Shown: positions 8,836 to 22,364, counted from the stretch's first letter. The stretch is DNA of 64,000 nt from Paraburkholderia sp. IMGN_8 (GCF_038050405.1 NZ_CP150900.1:3224001-3288000), one strand, 5' to 3'. The notes: generated by a model from the sequence alone, not told the origin. Translations and numbers: made by a program.

Positions 8836-9258
8836 TCAAATCGGATGACAGCCCTTCCCCGACATCAGATCAGTATCCGCCAGCCGCTCGATAATCGGGC
8901 AGTCCGGACGCTCGTCACCGTGGCAATGATCGGCCAGATGCGCCAACGTGTCGCGCATGTCCGTGAGTTCGGTGATGCGGCGATCGAGATCCGCGACGTG
9001 TTCAAGCGCAATCGCCTTGACTTCGGCACTGGCGCGCGATCGATCGTGCCACAGCGCCAGCAGCCGGCGAATGTCTTCGACCAGAAAGCCGAGCCGGCGC
9101 GCCTGCCGGATGAAGCGCAGCGAATGAACCTCCTGCGGTCCATAGACGCGATAGCCGGCGCTCGTACGCGCTTTGGCTGCCAGCAAACCGACACTCTCGT
9201 AGTAGCGAATCATTTTCGCCGTGACGCCCGACGCGCGGGCCGCTTCACCGATGTTCAT
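8836..9258 (-). CDS. cueR: Cu(I)-responsive MerR-family transcriptional regulator
   Basis: A 140-residue MerR regulator. The N-terminal winged helix (MNIGEAARASGVTAKMIRYY) is followed by a dimerisation helix. The C-terminal metal loop is C112-HGDERPD-C120, with the two cysteines at the same numbers and spacing as the Cu(I) ligands of E. coli CueR, which argues for Cu(I)/Ag(I) rather than Hg or Zn sensing. The frame opens at 9318, but that codon lies upstream of the mapped promoter, so the ATG at 9258 is the real start. It is divergent from copZ and its own promoter contains the operator, implying autoregulation. Confidence 0.93.
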   Translation of the reverse strand: MNIGEAARASGVTAKMIRYYESVGLLAAKARTSAGYRVYGPQEVHSLRFIRQARRLGFLVEDIRRLLALWHDRSRASAEVKAIALEHVADLDRRITELTDMRDTLAHLADHCHGDERPDCPIIERLADTDLMSGKGCHPI

Positions 9259-9283
9259 GACTGTTTCCCCAGTATGCGCGTCG

Positions 9284-9314
9284 ATCGTACACCTTCCCAT
9301 GATGGGAAGGTCAG
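9284..9314 (-). promoter_or_regulatory. CueR-type promoter and operator (19-bp spacer)
   Basis: On the minus strand there is a -35 CTGACC (9309-9314) and a -10 TACGAT (9284-9289) separated by 19 bases, the overlong spacing typical of MerR-activated promoters. The spacer holds the near-perfect dyad ACCTTCCCAT/ATGGGAAGGT (9291-9311), matching known CueR boxes. The promoter reads toward cueR; a separate promoter toward copZ is less clear but the same dyad could serve it. Confidence 0.85.
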
Positions 9315-9381
9315 TCACTTAAGTGCGTATCGGCAGGCATAATTCAACCATCGCAGCATTCATTTTTTCGAGGCAATCCAG

Positions 9382-9600
9382 ATGACGATCGAATTCCAGG
9401 TAGAAGGCATGAGCTGTCAGCATTGCGTGGCGGCAGTCACCCAGGCGATCCGTGAACACGACGGCGCCGCGCAGGTACAGGTCGACCTGGCATCCGGCCG
9501 CGTGGTGGTCGAATCGGCGCAGCCGGCCGAAACGCTGAAGACCGCCATCGACGAGGCCGGTTATACAGTCACGGACGTGACCAGCGGCGCGGCCCGATAA
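9382..9600 (+). CDS. copZ: Heavy-metal-associated domain protein, copper chaperone
   Basis: A 72-residue single HMA domain with the metal motif GMSCQHC (C12, C15) and the ferredoxin-like beta-alpha-beta pattern ending GYTVTDV. Such proteins bind Cu(I) and pass it to CopA ATPases or the sensor. Divergence from cueR across the CueR dyad supports copper. GAGGC lies before the ATG at 9382. No copA gene is present nearby, so the delivery partner must be elsewhere. It is 14 bases before the SDR gene and may be cotranscribed with it. Confidence 0.92.
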   Translation: MTIEFQVEGMSCQHCVAAVTQAIREHDGAAQVQVDLASGRVVVESAQPAETLKTAIDEAGYTVTDVTSGAAR

Positions 9601-9614
9601 AGCGGGTTCCTGTC

Positions 9615-10544
9615 ATGTTCAAAGTTGCAGTCATTGGTGCGTCTGGCTTGCTTGGCCGCGCGCTCGTCGATGAATTGGCGCAGCAAACCGGCTGGCAGGT
9701 GGTCGCAACGGCGTTCAGCCGGCCTGGGTCCAACACGGTCGCGCTCGATATTCGCAACGCGCAGGCGGTCGAGCAGTTTGTCGAGCGCGAAGCGCCGGAT
9801 GCGCTCGTGATTGCCGCCGCGGAGCGTCGCCCGGATGTGTGCGAGCACGATCCGGCACTCGCCCGTGCGCTGAACGTCGATGCGGTGCGCACGTTGGCAG
9901 CGGCGGCAAAACGGCGCGGCACATGGACGCTGTCGATCTCCACCGATTATGTGTTCGACGGCACTCGGCCGCCCTATCAACACGATTCCGAACCGGCCCC
10001 CCTCAATGCCTATGGGCACAGCAAGCTCGACGGCGAGCGCGCGCTGACGGAGACGACCGATCTCGGCTGCGTACTGCGTTTGCCGCTGCTATACGGGCCG
10101 ATTGTCAATTGGGCAGAATCGGCGGTAACGAGTCTCGTGCCGGCGATTGCCGCGTCGGCTTCGCTCAATGGCAAGGTTGCCGTCATGGATGCCTGGGCGA
10201 TTCGTTATCCGACCTTCACGCCGGACGTCGCGTTCGTGGTCCGGCAAATGCTCGAACGGCATGAGCGCGGCGAAGCGCTTCGCGGCATCGTGCAATGGTC
10301 GGGCGACGAGCCAATGACCAAGTACGAGATCGCCTTGGGTCTGGCCGAAGCGCTGCAACTCGACGCGCAACTGACACCGCAGCACACGCCGACCGACGCG
10401 ACCCCGCGTCCGCATAACTGCCACCTCGCTTCGAGTCGGCTCGAGGCGCTTGGCATTGGCCGCCGCACGCCTTTCGACACCGCGATCCGGCAAGTGCTGA
10501 CCCGCTTTCCATGGCGCGGCGATGCAGGTGATAAGCAGGTCTAG
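9615..10544 (+). CDS. SDR family oxidoreductase (RfbD/MAT2B-like)
   Basis: A 309-residue extended short-chain dehydrogenase of the dTDP-4-dehydrorhamnose reductase/MAT2B superfamily. It has the Rossmann GASGLLG (8-14), STDYVFDG, and the catalytic YxxxK (Y133, K137) in NAYGHSKLDGE. Rhamnose genes are absent nearby, so it is probably not RfbD itself. MAT2B-like proteins in bacteria have no settled role. It follows copZ by 14 bases in the same direction, so it may be cotranscribed, though a role in copper response is not indicated. It ends 35 bases before the convergent dnaE2. Confidence 0.88.
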   Translation: MFKVAVIGASGLLGRALVDELAQQTGWQVVATAFSRPGSNTVALDIRNAQAVEQFVEREAPDALVIAAAERRPDVCEHDPALARALNVDAVRTLAAAAKRRGTWTLSISTDYVFDGTRPPYQHDSEPAPLNAYGHSKLDGERALTETTDLGCVLRLPLLYGPIVNWAESAVTSLVPAIAASASLNGKVAVMDAWAIRYPTFTPDVAFVVRQMLERHERGEALRGIVQWSGDEPMTKYEIALGLAEALQLDAQLTPQHTPTDATPRPHNCHLASSRLEALGIGRRTPFDTAIRQVLTRFPWRGDAGDKQV

Positions 10545-10579
10545 CATTTAGCGGCGATGTCAGCCGCGGCGAGCCGGCA

Positions 10580-13500
10580 TCAATGAAAATCGCGGCTTGC
10601 CGTGGCCAGTTCGCCGAGCAATTCGCTGTGATCTTCGAGACGATGCGCAACGAGATGAATCACCTCGCCTTGGTGTCTTTGTTTCGCCTTGCCTGCTTTA
10701 TTGACGCTCACCACGTTGCCGGCGCTGTCGCCGCCGGTAGCGACGCCGTCGTCACGCTGCAAGACGCCATACACCGCCAGCAACGATGAACCCAACAACA
10801 CCTTGCGCTGCTTTTCCACCAGCGACGGCCAGACGATCACATTGATCGAGCCGGTCTCGTCTTCGAGGGAAACGAACACGGTGCCGTTTGCTGTGCCCGG
10901 CCGCTGCCGTACGGTGACGATGCCGCATGCGCGCGCCAGCGTGCCGTGCTGACACGCAGCGAGTTCGGCCGCCGTGCGAAAACGCTGTTTGGCAAGACGT
11001 GCACGCAATAGCGCGACCGGATGGCGATTGAGCGTAAGGCCAAGGCTCGCGTAGTCGTCGACGATCTCGCGGCTTTCGGCTGCCTGCGGCAACACCAGCG
11101 GCGCTTCGGCAATCGGCGCATCGCGCAGCAGCTTGGGCACCGTGTGCTGTGCGGTCACCGCCCACCACGCTTCGCGTCGATGGCCCGCGATGCTGACCAG
11201 TGCGTTCGCCGCGGCAAGCGCTTCGAGATCGCGCCGCGTCAATGCCGCGCGGCGTGCCAGATCGTCGACGTCGGCAAACTGCGCGTCGCTGCGAGCCGCC
11301 ATGATGCGTTCGGCGGCCACCTGCGAAAGGCCTTTGATCAGATGCATGCCGATGCGCACCGCCGGGCCGCCCGCGCCGTACGTGTTCGACGGCTGAAATA
11401 CACGTGCGGTCAGACGTTTCGCCGCGCGTCGGATGGTCTGGCTTACCGCGAAGCGCCGCAGCGACAGATCGCGCAATTGCTGCGCCGATAGTACGGCCTG
11501 CTGACGATGCAAACAGGTTTCGCTCAATGAAATCCGCTGCCCTTCATAACCGTTTCTTTCGAAGGTCGATTCCCAGTCGCTCAACGTCACGTCGGGCGGC
11601 AATACTTTGACGCCGTGACGCTTCGCATCCTGCACGAGCTGCGACGGCGAATAAAAACCCAGCGGCTGACTGTTCAGCAAACCCGCCAGAAAAGCGGCCG
11701 GCTCATAACGCTTCAGCCACGCGCTGAGATAGACGAGCAACGCGAAGCTCGCCGCATGGCTCTCAGGAAAACCATATTCGCCGAAGCCTTCGATCTGTTT
11801 GCAGATGCGGGTTATGAACTCGAGTTCATAACCCCGCTTGAGCATGCGCTCGGTCAGATCCTTCTGGTACTTCGCCAGGTTCCCGGTGCGCCGCCACGCG
11901 GCCATCGCGCGCCGTAACTGGTCGGCCTGCTCGCCGGTGTATTCCGCCGCAACCATCGCGAGGTGCATCACCTGCTCCTGGAAAATCGGCACGCCGAGCG
12001 TGCGTTGGAGCACCGGTCGCAATTCATCCTTTGCATAGTCCTCGACCTCGAGACCTTGCTTGCGACGCAGATACGGATGCACCATGCCGCCCTGAATCGG
12101 CCCGGGCCGCACGATCGCGACTTCGATCACGAGATCGTAGTATTCGGTCGGCTTCAGCCGCGGCAACATGCTTTGCTGCGCACGCGATTCGATTTGAAAA
12201 ACGCCGATCGTATCGGCATGGCCGCACATCTCATAGACGGCCCGGTCCTCGCGTGGAATATCCTGCACTCTGAACTTAGGAAAACCGCGCCGCAATGCGA
12301 CGAACTCCAGCGCGCGCCGGATTGCCGACAACATGCCTAGCGCCAGCACGTCGACTTTCAGCAGCTTGAGCGCATCGATATCGTCCTTGTCCCACTCGAT
12401 TACGCTGCGGTCTTTCATCGTCGCGTTCTCGATCGGCACGAGCCGCGACAGTTTGTCTTTCGCGATCACAAAGCCGCCGACGTGTTGCGACAGATGACGC
12501 GGAAAATTGCGCAACTCTTTGGTGAGGCGAATCAGATTCTGCGTGATATGCGAGCTGGCATCGAAGCCCGCTTCCGCCAGATATTTGGCGACCGCGTCCG
12601 TACCGTCCCACCATTGCTGCGATTTACTGATCCGCTCAATCAACGACGCTTCGAGCCCCAACGCCTTGCCGACGTCTTTCAGCGCGCTGCGCGCGTGATA
12701 CGTGATCAGCGATGCAGTCAGCGCCGCGCGATGACGGCCGTACTTCCCGTAGATATATTGAATCACCTCTTCCCGGCGCTGATGCTCGAAATCGACGTCG
12801 ATATCAGGCGGTTCGTTGCGCGCGCGCGAGATGAACCGTTCGATCAGCATGTTCATGCGCACCGGATCGATTTCCGTGACATGCAGGCAATAACATATGA
12901 TCGAATTCGCCGCCGAACCTCGCCCCTGACACAGTATGTTTCTGGAGCGCGCGAAGCTCACGATATCGTGCACCGTCAGGAAATACTTTTCGTATTTCAA
13001 CTCGGCGATCAACCTCAGCTCTTTCTCGATCTGATCGATTCGTTTGAGATCCATGCCGTCTGGCCAGCGCTCCATCGCACCGGCCATCACCAGCTTGCGC
13101 AGATAGCTCGATGGCGACTCACCGGCGGGAACCAGTTCCTCCGGATACTCGTACTTGAGTTCATCGAGCGAGAAGCGGCATAGGACTGCGATACGCAGTG
13201 TTTCTTCGAGTGTATCGCGCGGATACAGTTTGCCGAGCCGCACACGCGTACGCATATGCCGCTCGGCATTCGCCTCGAGCGCGTGGCCGCAGGCCGATAG
13301 TGGCGTGACCAGACCGATCGCGGTCATGGTGTCCTGCAGCGGTTTGCGCGAACGCACATGCATCAGGACGCCGCCTGCTGCAACCAGAGGCAAGCCGCTG
13401 GCCTTTGAAATCATCCGCAATGCGTCGATCTGAAGATCGTCGCTGCCGGTTTGCCAGAGTTCGAGCGCGATCCATGAACGTTGCGATGCGAATGAGGCAA

Positions 13501-14134
13501 GCCAATGTGCGCAGCGCAGGGTGTGCGCGAGCGTTGCCGTGCGCTGCGGCACGAGGATCAGAACGCAATCGGGTAACGTTTTGAGATGTTCGAGATGCGG
13601 TAGCGAATCGGTGAAGTCGGACGGGCTGAGGCGATAGCTGCCTTTGTCCGCACGCGAACGGGCTAGCGTGATCAGTTCGGAAAGATTGCCGTAGCCGTTG
13701 CGGTTGGTTGCTAGCGCAACCAGTGTGCAGAACGGTTCGCCTTGAGCATCGGTCAGGTTGAGCTCGCTGCCAATGATCAGGTGAGGAATGGGGTTGAGCA
13801 TGTATTCTTCAGCCTCTACTGGCTCTTCGGCTTCATCTGAAGACGTTCCTGCTTGTGCGGCTTTTGCTTTGTCTTCGTGCTCTTTCTGCTGACGATCCCG
13901 CTCCTGTTTGATTTCTCTCACCGCCGTGTGTGCGCGTACGAGACCCGCCAGCGAGCATTCGTCGGTGATCGCGAGCGCGCGGTAGCCGCACGACATCGCC
14001 TGTTCGACCAGTTCGTGCGGGTGCGAAGCGCCACGCAGAAAGGAGAAATTGGTCAGGCAATGCAATTCCGCATACGCCGGCAGGTGGGCCGCAAGCGCCT
14101 GCTCCGATGAGGATGGAAAGCGGGAAATTGCCAT
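10580..14134 (-). CDS. dnaE2: Error-prone DNA polymerase DnaE2 (ImuC)
   Basis: A 1184-residue C-family polymerase alpha subunit of the SOS-induced translesion type. The N-terminal PHP domain begins AELHCLTNFSFLRGASHPHEL. The polymerase acidic motif PPDIDVDFE lies near residue 445. LSQHVGGFVIA and AASFALLVYLSAWLK are typical of the family, and a C-terminal OB fold carries VFVSLEDETGSINVIVW. Length fits DnaE2. The frame opens at 14170, overlapping imuB; I chose the ATG at 14134 (MAISRF), 8 bases after the imuB stop. It is the last gene of the LexA-controlled imuA-imuB-dnaE2 unit; the three proteins act together in damage-induced mutagenesis. Confidence 0.95.
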   Translation of the reverse strand: MAISRFPSSSEQALAAHLPAYAELHCLTNFSFLRGASHPHELVEQAMSCGYRALAITDECSLAGLVRAHTAVREIKQERDRQQKEHEDKAKAAQAGTSSDEAEEPVEAEEYMLNPIPHLIIGSELNLTDAQGEPFCTLVALATNRNGYGNLSELITLARSRADKGSYRLSPSDFTDSLPHLEHLKTLPDCVLILVPQRTATLAHTLRCAHWLASFASQRSWIALELWQTGSDDLQIDALRMISKASGLPLVAAGGVLMHVRSRKPLQDTMTAIGLVTPLSACGHALEANAERHMRTRVRLGKLYPRDTLEETLRIAVLCRFSLDELKYEYPEELVPAGESPSSYLRKLVMAGAMERWPDGMDLKRIDQIEKELRLIAELKYEKYFLTVHDIVSFARSRNILCQGRGSAANSIICYCLHVTEIDPVRMNMLIERFISRARNEPPDIDVDFEHQRREEVIQYIYGKYGRHRAALTASLITYHARSALKDVGKALGLEASLIERISKSQQWWDGTDAVAKYLAEAGFDASSHITQNLIRLTKELRNFPRHLSQHVGGFVIAKDKLSRLVPIENATMKDRSVIEWDKDDIDALKLLKVDVLALGMLSAIRRALEFVALRRGFPKFRVQDIPREDRAVYEMCGHADTIGVFQIESRAQQSMLPRLKPTEYYDLVIEVAIVRPGPIQGGMVHPYLRRKQGLEVEDYAKDELRPVLQRTLGVPIFQEQVMHLAMVAAEYTGEQADQLRRAMAAWRRTGNLAKYQKDLTERMLKRGYELEFITRICKQIEGFGEYGFPESHAASFALLVYLSAWLKRYEPAAFLAGLLNSQPLGFYSPSQLVQDAKRHGVKVLPPDVTLSDWESTFERNGYEGQRISLSETCLHRQQAVLSAQQLRDLSLRRFAVSQTIRRAAKRLTARVFQPSNTYGAGGPAVRIGMHLIKGLSQVAAERIMAARSDAQFADVDDLARRAALTRRDLEALAAANALVSIAGHRREAWWAVTAQHTVPKLLRDAPIAEAPLVLPQAAESREIVDDYASLGLTLNRHPVALLRARLAKQRFRTAAELAACQHGTLARACGIVTVRQRPGTANGTVFVSLEDETGSINVIVWPSLVEKQRKVLLGSSLLAVYGVLQRDDGVATGGDSAGNVVSVNKAGKAKQRHQGEVIHLVAHRLEDHSELLGELATASRDFH

Positions 14135-14142
14135 GATGATGC

Positions 14143-15912
14143 TCAGCCGAACAAACCCTGCAAATACCACTCGCCGCTAATACGTTCGCGGTACACCCAG
14201 AACATATGACCGCGATCGTCGGCCGCGACGTAGTAATCCCGCTCGACGCGGTTGCCGTCCCACCACCCTGCTTCAATCCGCTCGGTACGCGTGAGCATTT
14301 TCAGCGGCCGACGATAAATCGGCCGCTGGTCGCGCATCATCAAACGCAGTGGCTTGTCGAGCATCCAGACAGGGCGAGGTTGCGACGGCAACGCGCTGTC
14401 GGGCAGATCGAGCGAGGCCTGCGCATCGCCCGGTTGCGTCGCGAACGTGCGGCTGCCTCTATCGCCCGCCATTTCATCTAGCCATCGCGCGATGTGCGGC
14501 GATCGTGTTGCCGCATCGCCATCTGCGTGATCTTCTTCAGATGCCGCATGTTGCAACTCATCCGTCAGCCAGGTTTTATCCGCTTTGATCTTCACCCTGG
14601 CTTTGGCGGGCGAACGCTTCTTGCGTGAAAACGCTTGTGTCTGGTACGGCTCGACACGCATTGCCTGCTCGGGCCGATGATCATCCTGCACCGACATCTG
14701 CAGCACGTTCTCCGGCCCCAATCGTGCGCTCAAGCGTTCGAGCAGACGCGCGATCGAATCGCCGTCTGTTTCAGGCATCGGAAACAAGGTGTCCGATTGC
14801 CCCGCATACTCGCCAATCTGATCAGCGATCAGCTTCAACTCGATCACCGGCGCCGCCAGTACGGTCTGATTCAACTTTTCGCGCAACAGCCAGATCAGAT
14901 GTTCGGCATCGCGCGACGGTACGGCCCACGCGACCTTCAGACTCGACGTCTTCGGCGCATGACGAGACGCCAATTCATGCTCGAGCAATAGCGTGTAGCC
15001 ACTGAGCGCCGCATGATGCGCGCTCAGCCATCCGGCCAGTTGCACGATCAGCCTACGCGCGGCAAACAACAGTGCGTCGGCATTATCGACCCGCGACGGC
15101 AACTCCAGTTGCGCATGAAACGACGCCGGCGCACGAAACGATTCGCGTGGATCCGGGCGCGTGCCATACGCTTGCGCCAGCAGATCCAGAATGCCGCTGC
15201 CGAAACGCCGCACGACGCCCGCCCGTGGCAACTGATGCAAATCGGCCAACGTAACGCAACCGATCTGCGAGAACGCATCGCGATGCGCCTGCGCAACCGG
15301 CAGCAACGACATGGATAAACGGTCGAGGACGCGCGCAAGCGAAGTCTCCTTCACTACATGCCAACGATGTCCCTGCCGATTGGCGCGCGCTTGCGCCAGC
15401 AGCCACGCGCCCCACGCGGTCGGCGCACAAGCGATGCGCGTCGTATAGCCGAATTCAGCCGCCGTGGCGGATACTCTCGACAACAACACTCGCAAACCGC
15501 CGAATAATCTCAAACCGGAGCCCACTTCCAGCAGCAACGTGTGTGCGTGGGCGAGCGACACTTTCGGTGTGTACATCAGCAATGCAAGCGCCATCGCTTC
15601 GAATGCCTGAGTTTCACGGGTGGTATCTGCGGCAAGCATTTTGAGACCTGGTGCCAACGCCAATGCATACGAGCGCGAATGACCGGCATGCACGCCGGCA
15701 CGCAATGCGTCGAAATCGGGCAACAGAATGTGTGCGTGATCGGCCAGCGCATAGCACTGCCCACCGCCGACATCGTCGCCGACGGGAAGTTGGCTTGCGT
15801 CGTCGCCCGGCTCAGGCCGATTCGACCTGGCGGGCAAACCATCCGGAAGCGGCATGAGAGGCTTCACTGCTTCCAGCGACAAGAGTGGCAATGTGACTGC
15901 GATCCACAACAT
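14143..15912 (-). CDS. imuB: ImuB, Y-family-like mutasome hub protein
   Basis: A 589-residue Y-family polymerase homologue. The start MLWIAVTLPLLSLEAV aligns with the first strand of Y-family enzymes but has no metal-binding aspartate. The SxDE site is replaced by the LLEVGSGLRLFGG segment, so the protein should be catalytically dead, as established for ImuB. An HhH-like region (TLADLHQLPRAGVVRRFG) and little-finger region follow, with a long C-terminal tail. Known ImuB binds the beta clamp, ImuA and DnaE2. Its start lies 101 bases inside the imuA frame, an unusually long same-strand overlap that implies translational coupling. Confidence 0.92.
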   Translation of the reverse strand: MLWIAVTLPLLSLEAVKPLMPLPDGLPARSNRPEPGDDASQLPVGDDVGGGQCYALADHAHILLPDFDALRAGVHAGHSRSYALALAPGLKMLAADTTRETQAFEAMALALLMYTPKVSLAHAHTLLLEVGSGLRLFGGLRVLLSRVSATAAEFGYTTRIACAPTAWGAWLLAQARANRQGHRWHVVKETSLARVLDRLSMSLLPVAQAHRDAFSQIGCVTLADLHQLPRAGVVRRFGSGILDLLAQAYGTRPDPRESFRAPASFHAQLELPSRVDNADALLFAARRLIVQLAGWLSAHHAALSGYTLLLEHELASRHAPKTSSLKVAWAVPSRDAEHLIWLLREKLNQTVLAAPVIELKLIADQIGEYAGQSDTLFPMPETDGDSIARLLERLSARLGPENVLQMSVQDDHRPEQAMRVEPYQTQAFSRKKRSPAKARVKIKADKTWLTDELQHAASEEDHADGDAATRSPHIARWLDEMAGDRGSRTFATQPGDAQASLDLPDSALPSQPRPVWMLDKPLRLMMRDQRPIYRRPLKMLTRTERIEAGWWDGNRVERDYYVAADDRGHMFWVYRERISGEWYLQGLFG

Positions 15913-16651
15913 GATTGATCTCTCGTCCTTGATTGCTACCGCCCCGGTTCTCCGGCAACACGACGTCTTGTAACGGCAAAATGAGACGCAGAGGCGCTGC
16001 TAGCGGCGGGCCGCGACGCTTGAAGATATCGATCGAGATGCCGATCTCTTGCAACCATTGACGACGGTTGATCGTCTGCGCATTGGCCGGCAAAAGTGGC
16101 TCGCAGATCATCCGCAATGGCGCCGGCGAAGATTGCGTAGCGGCTTCAACAGGGCGGATCAAAAATGCCAGCGATGCTGACTCCTGAGCTGCCACTTGCA
16201 GACGCCGAACCTTATCGGCGCGCGCATTCGGTAGCCACACCAGTACCGCGCCGATGCCATCCTGTTTCAATGCTTGAGCCGCGGCCCATAGAGACTGGTC
16301 TTCACCCGAGCGCACCCATAAGACTCGCCCGACATCGACACCCCAAGCCCTCAGTGCCGCGGCACATGGCTGATAAGGCGGTGCTACGAGTATGACGTGC
16401 CGTTCGGCTTGCGTCGTAAGATGCCGAAGCGTGTGAGCGAGCAGGCGCACCTCGCCCACTCCGCCATGTTCGATCAGTAGCTCCGTCAGGCCGCCGGCCG
16501 ACCAGCCTTGTCCCGGCAGCAGTTGATCCAGCGCGGCGTAGCCGCTGGAAATTACTCGCGAGTCCGCCTCGGCAAGCTCATTCCCCTGCCACACCTGACG
16601 CCGCAATTGCGGCGACAGCGCGGTCGCCGCAAACTGAATTGCTGCTGCCAT
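15812..16651 (-). CDS. imuA: ImuA, RecA/SulA-like translesion synthesis protein
   Basis: A 279-residue ImuA (SulA/RecA-like) protein, the accessory factor of the ImuB-DnaE2 mutasome. The N-terminal part has VWQGNELAEADSRVISSGYAALDQLLPGQGWSAG split by family-typical residues, GLTELLIEHGGVGEVRLL at the RecA P-loop position, and HVILVAPPYQPCAAAL. A GTG at 16657 is also possible; the ATG at 16651 has AAAGAG at better spacing. The C-terminal 33 codons overlap imuB in another frame. The gene is headed by a perfect SOS box at 16723-16738. Confidence 0.9.
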   Translation of the reverse strand: MAAAIQFAATALSPQLRRQVWQGNELAEADSRVISSGYAALDQLLPGQGWSAGGLTELLIEHGGVGEVRLLAHTLRHLTTQAERHVILVAPPYQPCAAALRAWGVDVGRVLWVRSGEDQSLWAAAQALKQDGIGAVLVWLPNARADKVRRLQVAAQESASLAFLIRPVEAATQSSPAPLRMICEPLLPANAQTINRRQWLQEIGISIDIFKRRGPPLAAPLRLILPLQDVVLPENRGGSNQGREINHVVDRSHIATLVAGSSEASHAASGWFARQVESA

Positions 16652-16993
16652 AGACACGCTCTTTCAATGAGTAATGCTCCGCTCCACCCGGCATCGGGCA
16701 AGCATCAAGCGGCAAGTTTTCACTGTATATTTATACAGTATTTTGAGAAGGATGTTAAGACAGAACGACGCTGCGCGGTGCGTACAGAGGGACATTTAGG
16801 GTTGGCGATGAAGCTCACGCTGCTTGTCGTTTGCAGGTTTTATGCGGCGCAGCGATTGCTGTTTTTGGGGCCGCGGCTACGCATGGGGAAAGCCAGATTT
16901 GGCTGCTGTGGAGGGGCTCGGGGATGCTATACCGCGGTGTATGCACGCGGCAATGGAGGGCTTTTTTGCGTTGCGGTTTTCGGGCCGTAAACG
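16652..16993. other. imuA-rrn intergenic region
   Basis: About 340 bases with no supported gene. It holds the imuA promoter and SOS box (entry below) and, at its left end, the reach of the 5S-side terminator. Short plus-strand frames in it have no start signal or family resemblance and are taken as chance. Confidence 0.6.
16723..16738 (-). promoter_or_regulatory. LexA (SOS) box upstream of imuA
   Basis: CTGTATATTTATACAG matches the CTGT-N8-ACAG LexA consensus exactly, with an AT-rich core. It ends 72 bases upstream of the imuA start and overlaps the AT-rich promoter area. It implies SOS induction of the whole imuA-imuB-dnaE2 unit. Confidence 0.92.
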
Positions 16994-17026
16994 CAGAAAC
17001 CCCACCGTTTCGGGGTGGGGTTTCTG
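16994..17026 (-). terminator. rRNA operon terminator
   Basis: A 13-pair hairpin (CAGAAACCCCACC, 7-base loop, GGTGGGGTTTCTG) lies 13 bases after the 5S gene on the minus strand. The T residues are inside the right arm and the downstream tract is weak (TTT after three bases), as in many rrn terminators. Confidence 0.75.
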
Positions 17027-17040
17027 GTGCTGCAGGGGAG

Positions 17041-17153
17041 CCTGACGATTACCTACTTTCACACGGGAATCCGCACTATCATCGGCGTGGAGTCGTTTCA
17101 CGGTCCTGTTCGGGATGGGAAGGGGTGGGACCGACTCGCTATGGTCATCAGGC
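17041..17153 (-). rRNA. rrf: 5S ribosomal RNA
   Basis: About 113 bases matching bacterial 5S rRNA. The minus strand starts TGCCTGATGACCATAGCGAG and contains the conserved CCATCCCGAACA and AAACGACTCC-type segments, ending GTAATCGTCAGG. Ends are approximate by one or two bases. It is the last gene of the leftward rrn operon. A hairpin at 17286-17306 (ACCCTGCGC/GCGCAGGGT) in the 23S-5S spacer is a likely processing or spacer stem. Confidence 0.93.
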
Positions 17154-17360
17154 ATGACTTGTTGCCGTACTGCCCTGGGGCAATACAGCCAATCTGGAAG
17201 AAGTAGCTGAGAGGATGCCTCTCGGTAATGCGTTGGGCTGTGCTGTTTCTGGCACAACACTGATCTCAACCTGGGTGTTCTGGAGACCCTGCGCGTGGCG
17301 CAGGGTGGGGCATCCATAAGTGCCAAAGCACTAACGGCTGCCGGCACACACCTGTTATAG

Positions 17361-20237
<2,877 letters not shown>

Positions 20238-20435
20238 CTATAACGGGTGTGTCTCTGCCACGCTTGCGCATGACTTCATCACATCGTTACAGGTTGAGTA
20301 TTCGTGTTGCGCCGTATTCCAAAGCAATCTTTCGATTACCTTTTCATACATTGATACAATCACAACCCTGATTCACCTACTCACACACCCATCTCTAAGT
20401 ATGCTTTCGTGAATCTCTTTACTACTTCTTCCTGA

Positions 20436-20447
20436 TTGTTAAAGAAC
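20436..20447 (-). promoter_or_regulatory. boxA-like antitermination site in the 16S-23S spacer
   Basis: The minus strand reads TTCTTTAACAAT, close to the boxA element of rrn antitermination. It lies between tRNA-Ala and 23S, as usual. The remaining spacer (20238-20543) holds no gene. Confidence 0.65.
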
Positions 20448-20543
20448 GACAGCCGATATAAAGCTCTGCTTCATATCACTCTGACTGGCTCAATCGCCAA
20501 TGCATAAAGCTCGGTTAGCACCGAACGCTAGGCATTGAGGATT

Positions 20544-20619
20544 GGTGGAGGATGACGGGATCGAACCGACGACCCCCTGCTTGCAAAGCAGGTGCTCTCC
20601 CAGCTGAGCTAATCCCCCA
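20544..20619 (-). tRNA. tRNA-Ala (anticodon TGC)
   Basis: A 76-base cloverleaf with encoded CCA. The minus strand starts GGGGGATTAGCTCAGCTGGG, has the anticodon loop CTTTGCAAG (TGC) and the T loop GGTTCGATCCC. It sits in the 16S-23S spacer. Confidence 0.97.
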
Positions 20620-20693
20620 GTCATACACAGACATCGCTATCTGTACCTGATACCCAGGGGTTTTAGCGATTAGCGCAGCCACCGCAGAAACAG

Positions 20694-20770
20694 TGGTGGG
20701 TCTGGATGGATTCGAACCATCGACCCCCGCCTTATCAAGACGGTGCTCTAACCGACTGAGCTACAGACCC
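20694..20770 (-). tRNA. tRNA-Ile (anticodon GAT)
   Basis: A 77-base cloverleaf with encoded CCA. The minus strand starts GGGTCTGTAGCTCAGTCGG, has the anticodon loop CTTGATAAG (GAT) and the T loop GGTTCGAATCC. It lies first in the 16S-23S spacer, before tRNA-Ala, as in most proteobacterial rrn operons. Confidence 0.97.
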
Positions 20771-20833
20771 CTGAGTCTGTCTTGTTCACAGCCGATAAGC
20801 GTGAGCGCTCAACGTTTGACACGTTAGCTCGAG

Positions 20834-22364
<1,531 letters not shown>

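Noticed and set aside
9259..9318. Longer cueR start at 9318
   Set aside because: It lies upstream of the MerR-type promoter, so it would not be transcribed from it.
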